Assembly: GCF_000744825.1 (NCBI RefSeq)
Contig: NZ_JQMR01000001.1
Span: forward strand, 310,001 to 374,000
Reading direction: 5' to 3'
Source of the DNA: Carnobacterium mobile DSM 4848
GTDB lineage: Bacteria > Bacillota > Bacilli > Lactobacillales > Carnobacteriaceae
Length of the DNA stretch: 64,000 nucleotides
The notes below the pieces were generated by a model. The model saw nothing but the letters and a program-made list of their open reading frames with translations, was not told the origin of the DNA and did no database searches. Positions 7,780 to 16,396 of this stretch are shown here, piece by piece (position 1 is the first letter of the stretch; every line of letters starts with the position of its first letter). The position numbers were made by a program, and so were the translations under genes.

Positions 7780-9026
7780 GTTGGAACAATCACTTTACAC
7801 CAGAGCTAGTTGAAAGAATAAAAAAAATTGAAGAAAAAATCAAACCGGTTCATGAACAAATCCATGAGGTTGCCTTATTTAACCAATATAAAGTATTAAA
7901 AAGCTTTAGAGACAAAAAAGTTACGGAGCAAAATTTTAATCCGTCAACCGGCTACGGCTACGATGATTATGGCCGTGATACATTAGAAGAAGTCTATGCT
8001 GATGTGTTTAAAGCAGAAGCTGGGTTGGTACGTCCGCAAATCATTTCCGGTACACATGCAATTGCTACGGCTTTATTTGGTGTAATGCGTCCAGGAGATG
8101 ATCTGTTGTATATTACTGGATCCCCTTACGATACATTATTAGAAATAGTAGGAGTTACGGGAGAAGGTATTGGTTCATTTAAAGAATATCAAATGGGTTA
8201 TGATCATGTTGATTTACTACCAGATGGAGGTGTGGACTTTGAAGCTGTACAAGACAAAATGACAGCCAAAACCAAAGTAGTAGCCATTCAACGTTCTCGT
8301 GGTTACGCCAGTCGTCCGTCTTTTACTATTGAAAAAATTGAAGAGATGATTCAATTCGTGAGATCAATTGATCCTTCTGTGATTATTTTTGTTGATAATT
8401 GCTATGGCGAATTTGTTGAGCTGAAAGAACCTACTGAAGTTGGGGCAGATCTGATGGCAGGATCGCTGATTAAAAACCCAGGTGGCGGTCTAGTTAAAAC
8501 AGGCGGTTATATTGTAGGTAAATTAGAATTGATTGAAGCATGTGCATACCGCTTAACTTCTCCGGGAATTGGTCGGGAAGCAGGAGCTTCTTTATATAGT
8601 TTGCAAGAAATGTACCAAGGCTTTTTTATGGCACCTCATACAGTCGGAGAAGCTTTAAAAGGCGCAGTCTATACTGCAGCTTTACTGGAATCTTGCGGAG
8701 TAGAGAGTTCGCCTAAATGGAACGATGAGCGGACGGATTTAATCCAAATCATTTCTTTAAATGATAAAGGGAGAATGGTTCAATTTGCTCAAACGATTCA
8801 AAAATATTCTCCTATTAATGCTCATGTGATGCCAGTAGGAGCTTATATGCCGGGTTATGAAGATGATGTGATTATGGCAGCGGGAACCTTTATTCAAGGA
8901 TCCAGTATCGAATTAACGGCTGATGGTCCTATCCGACCGCCTTATACCTTGTATGTACAAGGCGGTCTAACTTATGAACATGTTAAACTAGCTGTCAGTT
9001 CAGCTGTTGCAGAATTATTTTTTTAG
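7776..9026 (+). CDS. YnbB family PLP-dependent enzyme (methionine gamma-lyase / aluminium resistance family)
   Basis: PLP-fold enzyme of about 416 aa from the family annotated as aluminium resistance protein or methionine gamma-lyase family protein, whose true substrate is unsettled. Visible motifs are GYGYDDYGRDTLEEVYADVF, the glycine-rich SGTHAIATALFG that binds cofactor phosphate, VDNCYGEF (Asp for the pyridine nitrogen) and SLIKNPGGG with the likely PLP Lys. The start at 7776 overlaps the hflX stop by four bases; the longer frame from 7752 would overlap hflX further and lacks a better ribosome site. Order hflX-ynbB-glnA matches B. subtilis except that glnR does not intervene here. Confidence 0.92.
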   Translation: MSWNNHFTPELVERIKKIEEKIKPVHEQIHEVALFNQYKVLKSFRDKKVTEQNFNPSTGYGYDDYGRDTLEEVYADVFKAEAGLVRPQIISGTHAIATALFGVMRPGDDLLYITGSPYDTLLEIVGVTGEGIGSFKEYQMGYDHVDLLPDGGVDFEAVQDKMTAKTKVVAIQRSRGYASRPSFTIEKIEEMIQFVRSIDPSVIIFVDNCYGEFVELKEPTEVGADLMAGSLIKNPGGGLVKTGGYIVGKLELIEACAYRLTSPGIGREAGASLYSLQEMYQGFFMAPHTVGEALKGAVYTAALLESCGVESSPKWNDERTDLIQIISLNDKGRMVQFAQTIQKYSPINAHVMPVGAYMPGYEDDVIMAAGTFIQGSSIELTADGPIRPPYTLYVQGGLTYEHVKLAVSSAVAELFF

Positions 9027-9035
9027 TATGAGTAA

Positions 9036-9089
9036 AAAAAGCTACTTATATCGGTCTGATTTTAGACAGATGATAAGTAGTTTTTTTTG
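9036..9089 (+). terminator. intrinsic terminator after ynbB
   Basis: CTACTTAT (9042-9049) pairs with ATAAGTAG (9073-9080) around an inner TCTG/CAGA hairpin, followed by eight T. Confidence 0.85.
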
Positions 9090-9143
9090 TTTCAAAAAAG
9101 ATTGCAACCCACGGATATGTAACATTCCCATGTAATAAAAATT

Positions 9144-9172
9144 TTGACAATTTAAATTGGCCTTGTTAAAGT
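9144..9172 (+). promoter_or_regulatory. glnA promoter
   Basis: TTGACA (9144-9149), 17-base spacer, TAAAGT (9167-9172). Just upstream is a direct repeat of ATGTAA 13 bases apart (9117-9135), and TGTAA-N9-TGACA runs into the -35; neither fits the canonical GlnR box TGTNA-N7-TNACA exactly. Confidence 0.6.
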
Positions 9173-9230
9173 GATGAATGAAGAATAAATAAAAATTTAG
9201 CTAGTTCACAAAGGGGAGAATTTTAAGACG

Positions 9231-10571
9231 ATGAAAAAATTCACAAAAGAAGAAATCAAAGCCAGTGCAAAAGAACATAATGTACGTTTTTTACGGTTGA
9301 TGTTTACAGATATTGACGGCACCGTCAAAAATGTTGAAGTCCCTATCAGTCAAATAGACAAAGCGTTGAACAATGAAATGATGTTTGATGGTTCTTCAAT
9401 TGATGGTTTTGTCCGTATTGAAGAAAGTGATATGTATTTATATCCAGATTTAGACACTTGGTTGATTTTCCCATGGGAAGTAGGAAATGAAAAAAGCAAA
9501 GTAGCCCGTTTGATTTGTGATATTTATAATGCTGATGATACACCTTTTGCCGGAGATCCCCGCACTAATTTAAAACATGTCTTGAAAGAAATGGAAGAAC
9601 TAGGTTTTTCTCAATTTAATTTAGGACCAGAGCCTGAATTTTTCTTATTCAAACTGGATGAAAATGGAAAACCAACGCTTGAATTAAATGATGATGGAAG
9701 CTATTTCGATTTTGCACCAACAGATCTAGGTGAAAATTGTCGGCGTGAAATAGTTTTGCATTTAGAAGATTTAGGATTTGAAATTGAAGCCAGTCACCAT
9801 GAGGTAGCTCCTGGACAACATGAAATCGATTGGAAATATGCAGATGCTATTGAAGCTTGTGATAATATTCAAACCTTTAAATTAATTGTCAAAACGGTTG
9901 CTCGAGAACATGGTTTGCATGCTACTTTTATGCCAAAACCGTTAGAAGGAGTCAGCGGATCAGGAATGCATTTCAATATGTCTTTGTTCAACGAAGAAGG
10001 AAATGTTTTTTATGATGAAACCAATGAACTGGGATTAAGCGAAGTCGCTTATCACTTTTTAGCTGGTATTATGTCGCATGCTTTAGGATTTACTGCTATT
10101 TGTAATCCCACTGTTAATTCTTACAAACGATTGATTCCTGGATACGAAGCACCTGTTTATGTTGCATGGAGCGCACATAACCGTTCACCTTTAATTCGTG
10201 TACCAAGTTCGCGTGGCTTATCGACCCGCTTTGAATTACGTAGTGTGGATCCTAGTGCCAATCCTTACTTAGCATTAGCAGTTTTGCTAAAATCAGGTTT
10301 AGATGGAATTAAAAATAAAATGGTACCTGCTGAGCCCATTGACCGCAATATCTACCGAATGACGAGTGAAGAACGCTATGAAAAAGGAATTATTGATTTA
10401 CCATCTACATTGCATAATGCACTAAAATATTTACGCAAAGATGAAGTAGTCAAAGAAGCACTTGGTTCGCATATCTATAATAGTTTTATGACAGCTAAAA
10501 AAGTGGAATGGGCAGCTTATCGAGAACAAGTTTCTGAATGGGAACAAGAAAAATATATGACTCTCTATTAA
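9231..10571 (+). CDS. glnA: glutamine synthetase, type I
   Basis: Makes glutamine from glutamate, ammonia and ATP; in Firmicutes it also controls GlnR by feedback. The 446-aa length fits the GSI-alpha group. Family signatures visible are [15 protein letters not shown] at the N-terminus, [10 protein letters not shown], the Glu-rich metal site [34 protein letters not shown] and NRSPLIRVP. The ATG at 9231 follows GGGGAG. The GSI-beta adenylylation motif is not seen. It has its own promoter and terminator, so it is monocistronic here. In B. subtilis glnR lies directly upstream; here the glnR-like gene is about 400 bases downstream. Confidence 0.98.
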   Translation: MKKFTKEEIKASAKEHNVRFLRLMFTDIDGTVKNVEVPISQIDKALNNEMMFDGSSIDGFVRIEESDMYLYPDLDTWLIFPWEVGNEKSKVARLICDIYNADDTPFAGDPRTNLKHVLKEMEELGFSQFNLGPEPEFFLFKLDENGKPTLELNDDGSYFDFAPTDLGENCRREIVLHLEDLGFEIEASHHEVAPGQHEIDWKYADAIEACDNIQTFKLIVKTVAREHGLHATFMPKPLEGVSGSGMHFNMSLFNEEGNVFYDETNELGLSEVAYHFLAGIMSHALGFTAICNPTVNSYKRLIPGYEAPVYVAWSAHNRSPLIRVPSSRGLSTRFELRSVDPSANPYLALAVLLKSGLDGIKNKMVPAEPIDRNIYRMTSEERYEKGIIDLPSTLHNALKYLRKDEVVKEALGSHIYNSFMTAKKVEWAAYREQVSEWEQEKYMTLY

Positions 10572-10623
10572 AAAATTAAATGAGTTTACATTCCGATTGT
10601 GAAGAATAAGAAGAGTGTAACTA

Positions 10624-10661
10624 AAAAAGAATTACGTGCTTACATGCGTAATTCTTTTTTT
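10624..10661 (+). terminator. intrinsic terminator after glnA
   Basis: GAATTACG (10629-10636) pairs with CGTAATTC (10647-10654), followed by seven T. Confidence 0.88.
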
Positions 10662-10664
10662 ATA

Positions 10665-10795
10665 TAGTAGGAGATGATAAGTTTTTCTGCATTCAATGTC
10701 TAGTGCTCAGTCCCTCAAACAGTGCTACTTTCCAAAATTTCTTTCGAGTCAGAGTGAGCTTGTCCCGCTTTTCTTAAGTTTGATGAAGCAAATAA
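10665..10795. repeat. degenerate intergenic repeat, family A (copy 1)
   Basis: Directly behind the glnA terminator. Its first part (TATAGTAGGAGATGATAAG then TTTTTCTGCATTCAATGTC) matches 16397-16450 imperfectly, and its second part (TTTCTTTCGAGTCAG then a weak hairpin ending GTCCCGCTTTT near 10772) matches 42685-42720. No reading frame of note. Likely a decayed copy of a repeated intergenic element. Confidence 0.45.
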
Positions 10796-10882
10796 AATGA
10801 TTTATTCCAAAATGATTGGTCTAGATTCAAGACAATAAGATTTTAGTAAAAAAAGCCAGTATATATTAATTCAAAACGGCAA

Positions 10883-10899
10883 TGTGAGATGATATGACA
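10883..10899 (+). promoter_or_regulatory. GlnR/TnrA-type box upstream of glnR
   Basis: TGTGA-N7-TGACA is a perfect match to the GlnR/TnrA consensus TGTNA-N7-TNACA, extended by flanking A and T to ATGTGA..TGACAT. It ends 17 bases before the -35 of glnR. Confidence 0.7.
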
Positions 10900-10916
10900 T
10901 TTAGTATAAGTATTTG

Positions 10917-10945
10917 TTGACACTTTAAAAGAACCTTGCTATTCT
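10917..10945 (+). promoter_or_regulatory. glnR promoter
   Basis: TTGACA (10917-10922), 17-base spacer, TATTCT (10940-10945). Confidence 0.7.
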
Positions 10946-10972
10946 ATAAAAGTAATGAAGAGGAGGACTGAA

Positions 10973-11365
10973 ATGAAAGAAAAAGAGCTTCGTCGTTCAA
11001 TGGCTGTTTTCACAATTGGTACAGTCATGAAATTGACCGATTTAACAGCACGGCAAATCCGCTACTATGAGGAACAAGAGTTGATTCAACCTGAACGAAA
11101 TGAAGGAAATAGAAGAATGTTTTCTTTAAATGACGTTGATGTGCTTCTTGAAATTAAAGATTTCTTATCTGAAGGAATCAATATGGCCGGGATTAAACAT
11201 ATTTATGAAATGAAAAAATTAAATCCTGTTGATTTAGAACAAAAAAATACCACTGCTATGACAGATGAAGATGTCAGACGTATTTTGCATTCAGAATTTT
11301 TATCTATTAGTGGATTAAACACCAAAAATACTAATCAGTTTATTGACCCTAATCAGCTATATTAA
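10973..11365 (+). CDS. glnR: MerR family regulator, GlnR-like
   Basis: Represses nitrogen-assimilation genes when glutamine is plentiful, in complex with feedback-inhibited glutamine synthetase. About 130 aa from the ATG at 10973, which has GGAGG 6 bases upstream. The MerR DNA-binding domain is clear: FTIGTVMKLTDLTARQIRYYEEQELI then QPERNEGNRRMFSLNDVDVLLEIKDFL. The C-terminus (EFLSISGLNTKNTNQFIDPNQLY) resembles the short GlnR/TnrA tail that senses glutamine synthetase. The upstream GlnR box and the neighbouring glnA support GlnR identity. Unlike the usual glnR-glnA operon, it lies behind glnA with its own promoter. Confidence 0.88.
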   Translation: MKEKELRRSMAVFTIGTVMKLTDLTARQIRYYEEQELIQPERNEGNRRMFSLNDVDVLLEIKDFLSEGINMAGIKHIYEMKKLNPVDLEQKNTTAMTDEDVRRILHSEFLSISGLNTKNTNQFIDPNQLY

Positions 11366-11390
11366 AATTGTACGAAGTTTGTGCTGATCG

Positions 11391-11429
11391 AATAGAGCAA
11401 ATGGGTTCAGCTGCTCTATTTTGTTTTTA
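11391..11429 (+). terminator. intrinsic terminator after glnR
   Basis: AATAGAGCA (11391-11399) pairs with TGCTCTATT (11412-11420), followed by a T-rich tract. Confidence 0.85.
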
Positions 11430-11440
11430 AGTGCTACAAA

Positions 11441-11469
11441 TTGAAACCCTTTTCAAGAATTGGTATAAT
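11441..11469 (+). promoter_or_regulatory. promoter of the 86-aa gene
   Basis: TTGAAA (11441-11446), 17-base spacer, TATAAT (11464-11469). Confidence 0.7.
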
Positions 11470-11500
11470 TATGTTACTAAATAAAAGAGGAGAGATGACA

Positions 11501-11761
11501 TTGGATCAAGAAGAATTGAGAAATGAAATCCTATCTATTTATAAGAGTAACGATGGAATAAAAGAAAAAATTGATGGCCTTAAAGGTACTTTTGAAGATG
11601 GCGATATAATAGACGTAGTGGAACAGTTGTATGATGAAGGCGTATTGGCTGTTAAAGCAGACAAAGGTTCAGGAAAAGAAGCTTTTCTGTCTAGAGGAGA
11701 CTCTGATAGCGAAGTAGTTACATTTTGGCCTGAGTCATTAGAATACCAAGAAAAAGCATAA
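11501..11761 (+). CDS. hypothetical protein (86 aa)
   Basis: Not recognised. The TTG at 11501 is preferred because GGAGAG is about 8 bases upstream and because a consensus promoter occupies 11441-11469, which excludes the longer frame. The product starts MDQEELRNEILSIYKSNDG, is acidic and soluble, and has a helical first half and a second half ending in EVVTFWPESLEYQEKA. The layout of a helix-rich part followed by DVVEQLYDEGVLAVKA resembles a small winged-helix-like unit, but this is only an impression. It stands alone between the glnR terminator and its own terminator. Confidence 0.75.
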   Translation: MDQEELRNEILSIYKSNDGIKEKIDGLKGTFEDGDIIDVVEQLYDEGVLAVKADKGSGKEAFLSRGDSDSEVVTFWPESLEYQEKA

Positions 11762-11774
11762 AATTTTTATTTTA

Positions 11775-11815
11775 AAAAAGAAACCTGTCCACTTGTTGGG
11801 TTAGGCTTCTTTTAA
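11775..11815 (+). terminator. intrinsic terminator after the 86-aa gene
   Basis: AAAAGAA(A)CCT pairs with AGG(C)TTCTTTT around a loop at 11787-11802; T-rich 3' arm. Confidence 0.7.
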
Positions 11816-11950
11816 TCTTTTAATGTATTTTTATTAATAAAAATGAGTATTCATTACTTTGGTTGAAAATAAAGATGAGAAAAAGATAACGGTATTTTAT
11901 TCCGAAACTATGGCAAGTTTATTATCAAAACCAATAAAAGGAACAAAAAA

Positions 11951-12018
11951 ACAAAAAAAGAAAACACCTTTCAAAAATAGCGGCATATAGCCATTTTTGA
12001 GAGGTGTTTCTATTTTTA
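11951..12018. terminator. long bidirectional terminator downstream of tRNA-Arg
   Basis: AACACCTTTCAAAAAT pairs with ATTTTTGAGAGGTGTT around GGCATATAGCC. A T-rich tract follows on the minus strand (opposite 11942-11961), fitting termination of the minus-strand tRNA; the plus side also has T-rich sequence. The preceding 11816-11950 holds nothing I recognise. Confidence 0.75.
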
Positions 12019-12043
12019 AACAAAAAACATAAAACCTAAATTA

Positions 12044-12117
12044 CGTCTCAGGAGAGGTTCGAACTCCCGACCGTCCGCTTAGAAGGCGGATGCTCTATCC
12101 AGCTGAGCTACTGAGAC
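12044..12117 (-). tRNA. tRNA-Arg (anticodon TCT)
   Basis: 74-nt cloverleaf. Acceptor stem GTCTCAG/CTGAGAC with G discriminator; D-arm AGCTCAGCTGGATAGAGC; anticodon stem TCCGC/GCGGA with loop CTTCTAA giving anticodon TCT; T-arm with GTTCGAACC. The 3' CCA is not encoded. Confidence 0.96.
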
Positions 12118-12411
12118 ATCTCTTAGCAACAGAATTTATTATATGGGAGAATGAATAAAAAGTCAATGCTATTTTTACATTTGTCTTTTGAAAGTATGTA
12201 CTTTTTTCACAAAACCAATTTATTTGTGTTTTTTAACTTAACTGAACCTCTTTGGTCTAAAGGACAAAAAAAGCGTGTTTTTAAGTTTTACCTATCAGAA
12301 TTGTGAAATAGAGGAAATATTTTTCTAAAGAAGCATTGTGAAAAAACGAAAGAAAAGTAGAGAAGAATAGAGACAAATAAGGTTTTTAAGTGCTTTTTTC
12401 TCTTTCACAAG
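12118..12411. other. intergenic stretch before the nrd operon
   Basis: AT-rich sequence between tRNA-Arg and the NrdR boxes. It should hold the minus-strand tRNA promoter near 12125-12180. Otherwise I see no gene, repeat or strong hairpin. Confidence 0.5.
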
Positions 12412-12470
12412 TCATACTATATATAGTATGACTTAGCTTGTGAATATAAAAATTAGTCTATATATGGTGT
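12412..12470 (+). promoter_or_regulatory. paired NrdR-type boxes and promoter of nrdHIEF
   Basis: Box 1 is a perfect 20-bp palindrome, TCATACTATATATAGTATGA (12412-12431). Box 2 (12455-12470) is AGTCTATATATGGTGT. The shared cores CTATATAT are 41 bases apart, about four helical turns. A possible promoter TTGTGA (12438-12443), 17 bases, TATATG (12461-12466) places its -10 in box 2. NrdR boxes have the form acaCtATATATnGtg and usually occur in pairs at nrd promoters. Confidence 0.75.
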
Positions 12471-12522
12471 ATGTTATGATTGTAAAAAGACAAGATGTTG
12501 TGTAGTATATTAAGAGTAGAAG

Positions 12523-12555
12523 GAAGCTGCTCTTAGGTAAAGTGTCAGCAGCTTT
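12523..12555 (+). promoter_or_regulatory. hairpin in the nrdH leader
   Basis: AAGCTGCT pairs with AGCAGCTT around a loop of about 15 bases in the 5' untranslated region; it is not followed by a T-tract, so it is not an obvious terminator. Confidence 0.4.
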
Positions 12556-12589
12556 AATACCAATAGTTTAAATCAAAGGAGTAATGAGA

Positions 12590-12823
12590 ATGGACAATAA
12601 AACAATAGTGGTTTATTCAAAACCCAACTGTATGCAATGCAATTTTACTAAAAAATATCTAGACGATAAGGGTGTTGAGTACGTTACTAAAGATATTTTT
12701 GAATCAGAAGCTGCATTAGAAGAAGTAAAAGAGTTAGGGTTCAGTTCAGTGCCAGTCATTACAATTGAAGGACAAGAAGCGTTCAACGGGTTCCGCCCAG
12801 ACTTGTTGGATCAATTAGTATGA
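12590..12823 (+). CDS. nrdH: glutaredoxin-like protein NrdH
   Basis: Thioredoxin-fold electron donor that reduces the class Ib ribonucleotide reductase. The redox motif is CMQC in VVYSKPNCMQCNF, and WSGFRP-like FNGFRPDLL lies near the C-terminus, as in NrdH proteins that accept electrons from thioredoxin reductase. Length 77 aa is normal. The ATG at 12590 is 8 bases after AAAGGAG; the ATG at 12584 is too close. It begins the nrdHIEF operon, with a four-base overlap into nrdI. Confidence 0.96.
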   Translation: MDNKTIVVYSKPNCMQCNFTKKYLDDKGVEYVTKDIFESEAALEEVKELGFSSVPVITIEGQEAFNGFRPDLLDQLV

Positions 12824-13185
12824 AAGTAGTTTATTTGTCTTTAACCGGACAAACTAGAAAATTTGTACAAAAATTAGATATGGATTTGTTGGAAATCACC
12901 CCAACGAATCCATATCTTTCAATTCATGAACCCTTTATTGTAGTTGTTCCCACTTATGAGGTAGAAGCAACTGAAATCATAAATGATTTTATTGAGACTG
13001 GAGAAAATCAAAATTACTTTAAAGGAGTCGCTGGCGGCGGCAATCTGAACTTCGGAAATTTATTTGTTTTTACAGCTAAAGATTTAGCAAAAGAATATAA
13101 CGTTCCCTTATTGCATACATTTGAATTTCAAGGAAATGATGAAGATGTGCAAAAATTAAAGAAAGCGGTGAAAGACCTTGGATAA
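12820..13185 (+). CDS. nrdI: class Ib ribonucleotide reductase flavodoxin NrdI
   Basis: Flavodoxin-like protein that supplies oxidant to assemble the dimanganese-tyrosyl radical cofactor of NrdF. 121 aa, starting VVYLSLTGQTRKFVQKL with the FMN phosphate loop and containing VVPTYEVEATE and the glycine-rich GVAGGGNLNFGNLF. The ATG overlaps the nrdH stop by four bases (ATGA), and its own end overlaps nrdE by eight, so the operon is tightly translationally coupled. Confidence 0.96.
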   Translation: MKVVYLSLTGQTRKFVQKLDMDLLEITPTNPYLSIHEPFIVVVPTYEVEATEIINDFIETGENQNYFKGVAGGGNLNFGNLFVFTAKDLAKEYNVPLLHTFEFQGNDEDVQKLKKAVKDLG

Positions 13186-15355
13186 ACCCGTATTAGCAAC
13201 TAAACCAAAAGAGGTTACTTATTTTAAATTGAATAATGAATTGAACCGTCCTGTCAATGGCTCTATCCCTCTTAACAAAGACCGTGAAGCAGTTCGTGCT
13301 TACTTTTTAGAATATGTTAATCCCAATACAGTCTTCTTTTACACATTAGACGAAAAATTGAATTATTTAATAGCAGAAGATTATATTGAAGAAGAGTTTT
13401 TAAACCAATACGATCGTTCATTTATTAAAGAATTATTTGAAGATATCTATAGCCGGAAGTTTCGTTTCCGTTCATTTATGTCAGCTTTTAAATTTTATAC
13501 ACAATATGCTCTACGTACGAATGATGGGGAACGTTTTTTGGAACGTTACGAAGATCGAATCGTATTCAATGCTTTGTATTTAGCTGATGGCGATAAAGAA
13601 TTAGCACGTACCATTGCTGATGAAATTGTTAATCAGCGGTATCAACCGGCTACGCCAACGTTTCTAAATGCAGGACGTAAACGGCGTGGTGAGCTGGTTT
13701 CGTGTTTCTTGATACAAGCAACCGATGATATGAACAGCATTGGACGCGTAGTCAATAGTGCGCTTCAATTGTCGCGTATTGGCGGAGGAGTTGGCGTCAA
13801 CTTATCAAACCTGCGAGCTGCTGGCGATCCAATCAAGCAAATAGAAAATGCCTCAAGCGGCGTTATTCCAGTTATGAAATTATTGGAAGATAGTTTCAGC
13901 TATTCAAATCAATTGGGACAACGTAATGGTGCCGGAGCAGTTTATTTAAATGTTTTCCATCCAGATATTGTTTCTTTTTTATCTACAAAAAAAGAAAATG
14001 CTGATGAAAAAATTCGGGTTAAAACACTATCTCTTGGTTTAGTTGTACCAGACAAGTTTTATGAGCTAGCAGCTCATGATGAGCAAATGTACTTATTCAG
14101 TCCTTATGATGTTGAACGCATTTACGGCAGACCGTTTGCGTATGTAGACATCACTGAAGAGTACGACAATATGGTTAACAATGAAGAAATTCGTAAATCT
14201 AAGATCAGTGCGCGTGAGTTAGAAAACGAAATTTCTAAATTACAACAAGAATCTGGTTACCCGTATATCATTAATATTGACACCGCTAACCGTGAAAATC
14301 CCGTTTATGGAACGATTACGATGAGTAACTTGTGTAGTGAAATCTTGCAGATCCAAGAACCTTCGCTGATCAATGATGACCAAACTTATGAGGTGCTAGG
14401 CACCGATATCAGCTGTAATCTAGGTTCTACGAACATTGTCAACTTAATGAAATCTCCTGATTTTGGTAAGTCTGTCGATACTATGGTACGTGCTTTGACA
14501 ATGGTAACAGACCAATCCAGTATTGAAGCAGTTCCATCAGTCAAACATGGAAACGACAAATACCATACTATTGGGCTTGGAGCAATGGGTTTGCATACCT
14601 TTTTAGCTTTGAATCAAATCGAGTATGGTTCACCAGAATCGATTGAATTTACGGATGCGTATTTTATGATGTTGAACTACTACACGCTGGTTGCTAGTAA
14701 CCGCATAGCTCGCGAACGCGGAATAACTTTTCATAATTTTAAAAAATCAAAGTATGCTACTGGCGAGTATTTCGATAACTATACTGAGAAAGACCACGAC
14801 TTTTCAAGCAATAAAGTAGCAAGTTTATTTGAAAATCTTGCTGTGCCTACAAAAGAAAATTGGAAAGAGTTGAAAGAAGCGGTTATGCAAGACGGTTTGT
14901 ATCACCAAAATCGCTTAGCCATAGCTCCAACTGGATCTATCAGCTATGTTAATGAAACTTCGGCTAGTTTGCATCCGATTACCCGTTTGATTGAAGAACG
15001 ACAAGAAAAGAAAACCGGTAAAACCTATTACCCAGCACCATTCTTATCTAATGAAACATTGCCCTATTATACTTCCGCTTACGATATCGATATGCGCCGT
15101 GTAATTGATGTATACGCAGCAGCACAAAAACATATTGACCAAGGGATGAGCTTGACACTCTTTATGCGCTCAGATCTCCCAGAAGGTATGTACGAATGGA
15201 AAGAGGGCCGGACAACTAAACAAACGACTCGTGACCTAAATATTTTACGTCATTATGCGTGGCGTAAAGGAATCAAATCTCTTTACTACATTCGTACATT
15301 TACGGAAAATTCAGAAGAAATAGGTTCAAATGCTTGCGAAAGTTGCAGTATTTAA
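13178..15355 (+). CDS. nrdE: class Ib ribonucleoside-diphosphate reductase, alpha subunit
   Basis: Catalytic subunit that reduces ribonucleoside diphosphates to deoxyribonucleotides. 725 aa from a TTG start inside the end of nrdI. Visible landmarks are QPATPTFLNAGRKRRGELVSCFL with the active-site Cys, SRIGGGVGVNLSNLRAAGDPI, NLCSEI with the radical-transfer Cys, the second redox Cys in ISCNLGS, and the C-terminal CESC pair that exchanges electrons with NrdH. The long N-terminal ATP-cone of class Ia enzymes is absent, consistent with class Ib. It is followed after 17 bases by nrdF. Confidence 0.98.
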   Translation: MDKPVLATKPKEVTYFKLNNELNRPVNGSIPLNKDREAVRAYFLEYVNPNTVFFYTLDEKLNYLIAEDYIEEEFLNQYDRSFIKELFEDIYSRKFRFRSFMSAFKFYTQYALRTNDGERFLERYEDRIVFNALYLADGDKELARTIADEIVNQRYQPATPTFLNAGRKRRGELVSCFLIQATDDMNSIGRVVNSALQLSRIGGGVGVNLSNLRAAGDPIKQIENASSGVIPVMKLLEDSFSYSNQLGQRNGAGAVYLNVFHPDIVSFLSTKKENADEKIRVKTLSLGLVVPDKFYELAAHDEQMYLFSPYDVERIYGRPFAYVDITEEYDNMVNNEEIRKSKISARELENEISKLQQESGYPYIINIDTANRENPVYGTITMSNLCSEILQIQEPSLINDDQTYEVLGTDISCNLGSTNIVNLMKSPDFGKSVDTMVRALTMVTDQSSIEAVPSVKHGNDKYHTIGLGAMGLHTFLALNQIEYGSPESIEFTDAYFMMLNYYTLVASNRIARERGITFHNFKKSKYATGEYFDNYTEKDHDFSSNKVASLFENLAVPTKENWKELKEAVMQDGLYHQNRLAIAPTGSISYVNETSASLHPITRLIEERQEKKTGKTYYPAPFLSNETLPYYTSAYDIDMRRVIDVYAAAQKHIDQGMSLTLFMRSDLPEGMYEWKEGRTTKQTTRDLNILRHYAWRKGIKSLYYIRTFTENSEEIGSNACESCSI

Positions 15356-15372
15356 GAAGGGTGAATGTAAAT

Positions 15373-16335
15373 ATGACAAAACAATACGATGCAATAAATT
15401 GGAATAAAATAGAAGATATGATCGATAAATTAACATGGGAAAAATTAGTGGAGCAATTTTGGACAGATACGAGAATTCCGTTATCGAATGACTTGAATGA
15501 CTGGGCTCGTCTGCCTAAAAATGAAAAAGAGATGCTGGCTAAAGTTTTAGGCGGATTAACGCTTTTAGACACATTACAATCACAAGATGGTGTCGAATCC
15601 TTGAAAGACTCTATACGGACGCAACATGAAGAAGCAGTCTTTAATAATATTCAATTCATGGAATCCATGCATGCCAAAAGTTACAGTGCTATTTTCAGTA
15701 CCTTGAATTCTAAATCAGAAATTGAAGATCTTTTTCAATGGATCAATACAGATGACTTGTTACAAGGAAAAACAGATATCATTAATGGTATTTATCAAAA
15801 CGGCACTGATTTGCAACGTAAAGTGGCTAGTGTGATGTTAGAGTCGTTCTTATTTTATTCAGGTTTTTTTGCTCCTTTACACTATTTAGGAAATAATAAA
15901 TTACCAAACGTAGCTGAAATCATTAAGTTGATTTTACGCGATGAATCTGTTCATGGTACTTACATTGGCTATAAATTCCAAATTGGGTACAACAAACTTC
16001 CGGAAAGTGAACAAGAAGAATTAAAAAACTGGACGTATGAATTGCTGTTTAACTTGTATCAAAATGAAGTTAAGTATGCAGAGTATTTATACGATGAAAT
16101 CGGCTGGACTGAACGCGTAAAAGTATTCTTGCGCTATAATGCGAATAAAGCTTTGCAAAATTTAGGTTTTGATCCTTTATTCCCTGATACAGCTAATGAC
16201 GTTGATCCGGTTATTATGAATGGAATTTCAACTGGGACTTCAAATCATGACTTCTTTTCACAAGTCGGCAATGGTTACCTAGTAGGGATGGTAGAGTCGA
16301 TGGAAAGTGAAGACTATGAAAAGTGGACTGTTTAA
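15373..16335 (+). CDS. nrdF: class Ib ribonucleoside-diphosphate reductase, beta subunit
   Basis: Radical-generating small subunit with a dimanganese or diiron-tyrosyl cofactor. About 320 aa from the ATG at 15373, preceded by AGAAGGGTGA; a longer frame overlaps nrdE and is not needed. Ligand-bearing segments are visible: TRIPLSNDLNDW, FNNIQFMESMHAKSYSAIF (Glu and His ligands) and ILRDESVHGTYIGYKFQ. The C-terminus DYEKWTV resembles the tail that docks to NrdE. It ends the nrdHIEF operon, which is closed by a terminator. Confidence 0.98.
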   Translation: MTKQYDAINWNKIEDMIDKLTWEKLVEQFWTDTRIPLSNDLNDWARLPKNEKEMLAKVLGGLTLLDTLQSQDGVESLKDSIRTQHEEAVFNNIQFMESMHAKSYSAIFSTLNSKSEIEDLFQWINTDDLLQGKTDIINGIYQNGTDLQRKVASVMLESFLFYSGFFAPLHYLGNNKLPNVAEIIKLILRDESVHGTYIGYKFQIGYNKLPESEQEELKNWTYELLFNLYQNEVKYAEYLYDEIGWTERVKVFLRYNANKALQNLGFDPLFPDTANDVDPVIMNGISTGTSNHDFFSQVGNGYLVGMVESMESEDYEKWTV

Positions 16336-16350
16336 AGTACAACATTAAGA

Positions 16351-16396
16351 ATATCTATCAGTTAAAGCGTGTCTTTAGCTGATGGGTATTTTTTTT
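16351..16396 (+). terminator. intrinsic terminator after nrdF
   Basis: ATATCTATCAGTTAAAG pairs imperfectly with CTTTAGCTGATGGGTAT, followed by eight T. Confidence 0.85.

Noticed and set aside
9116-9136. GlnR box at the glnA promoter
   Set aside because: ATGTAA is repeated in direct, not inverted, orientation and the N7 rule is not met; kept only as a near-match.
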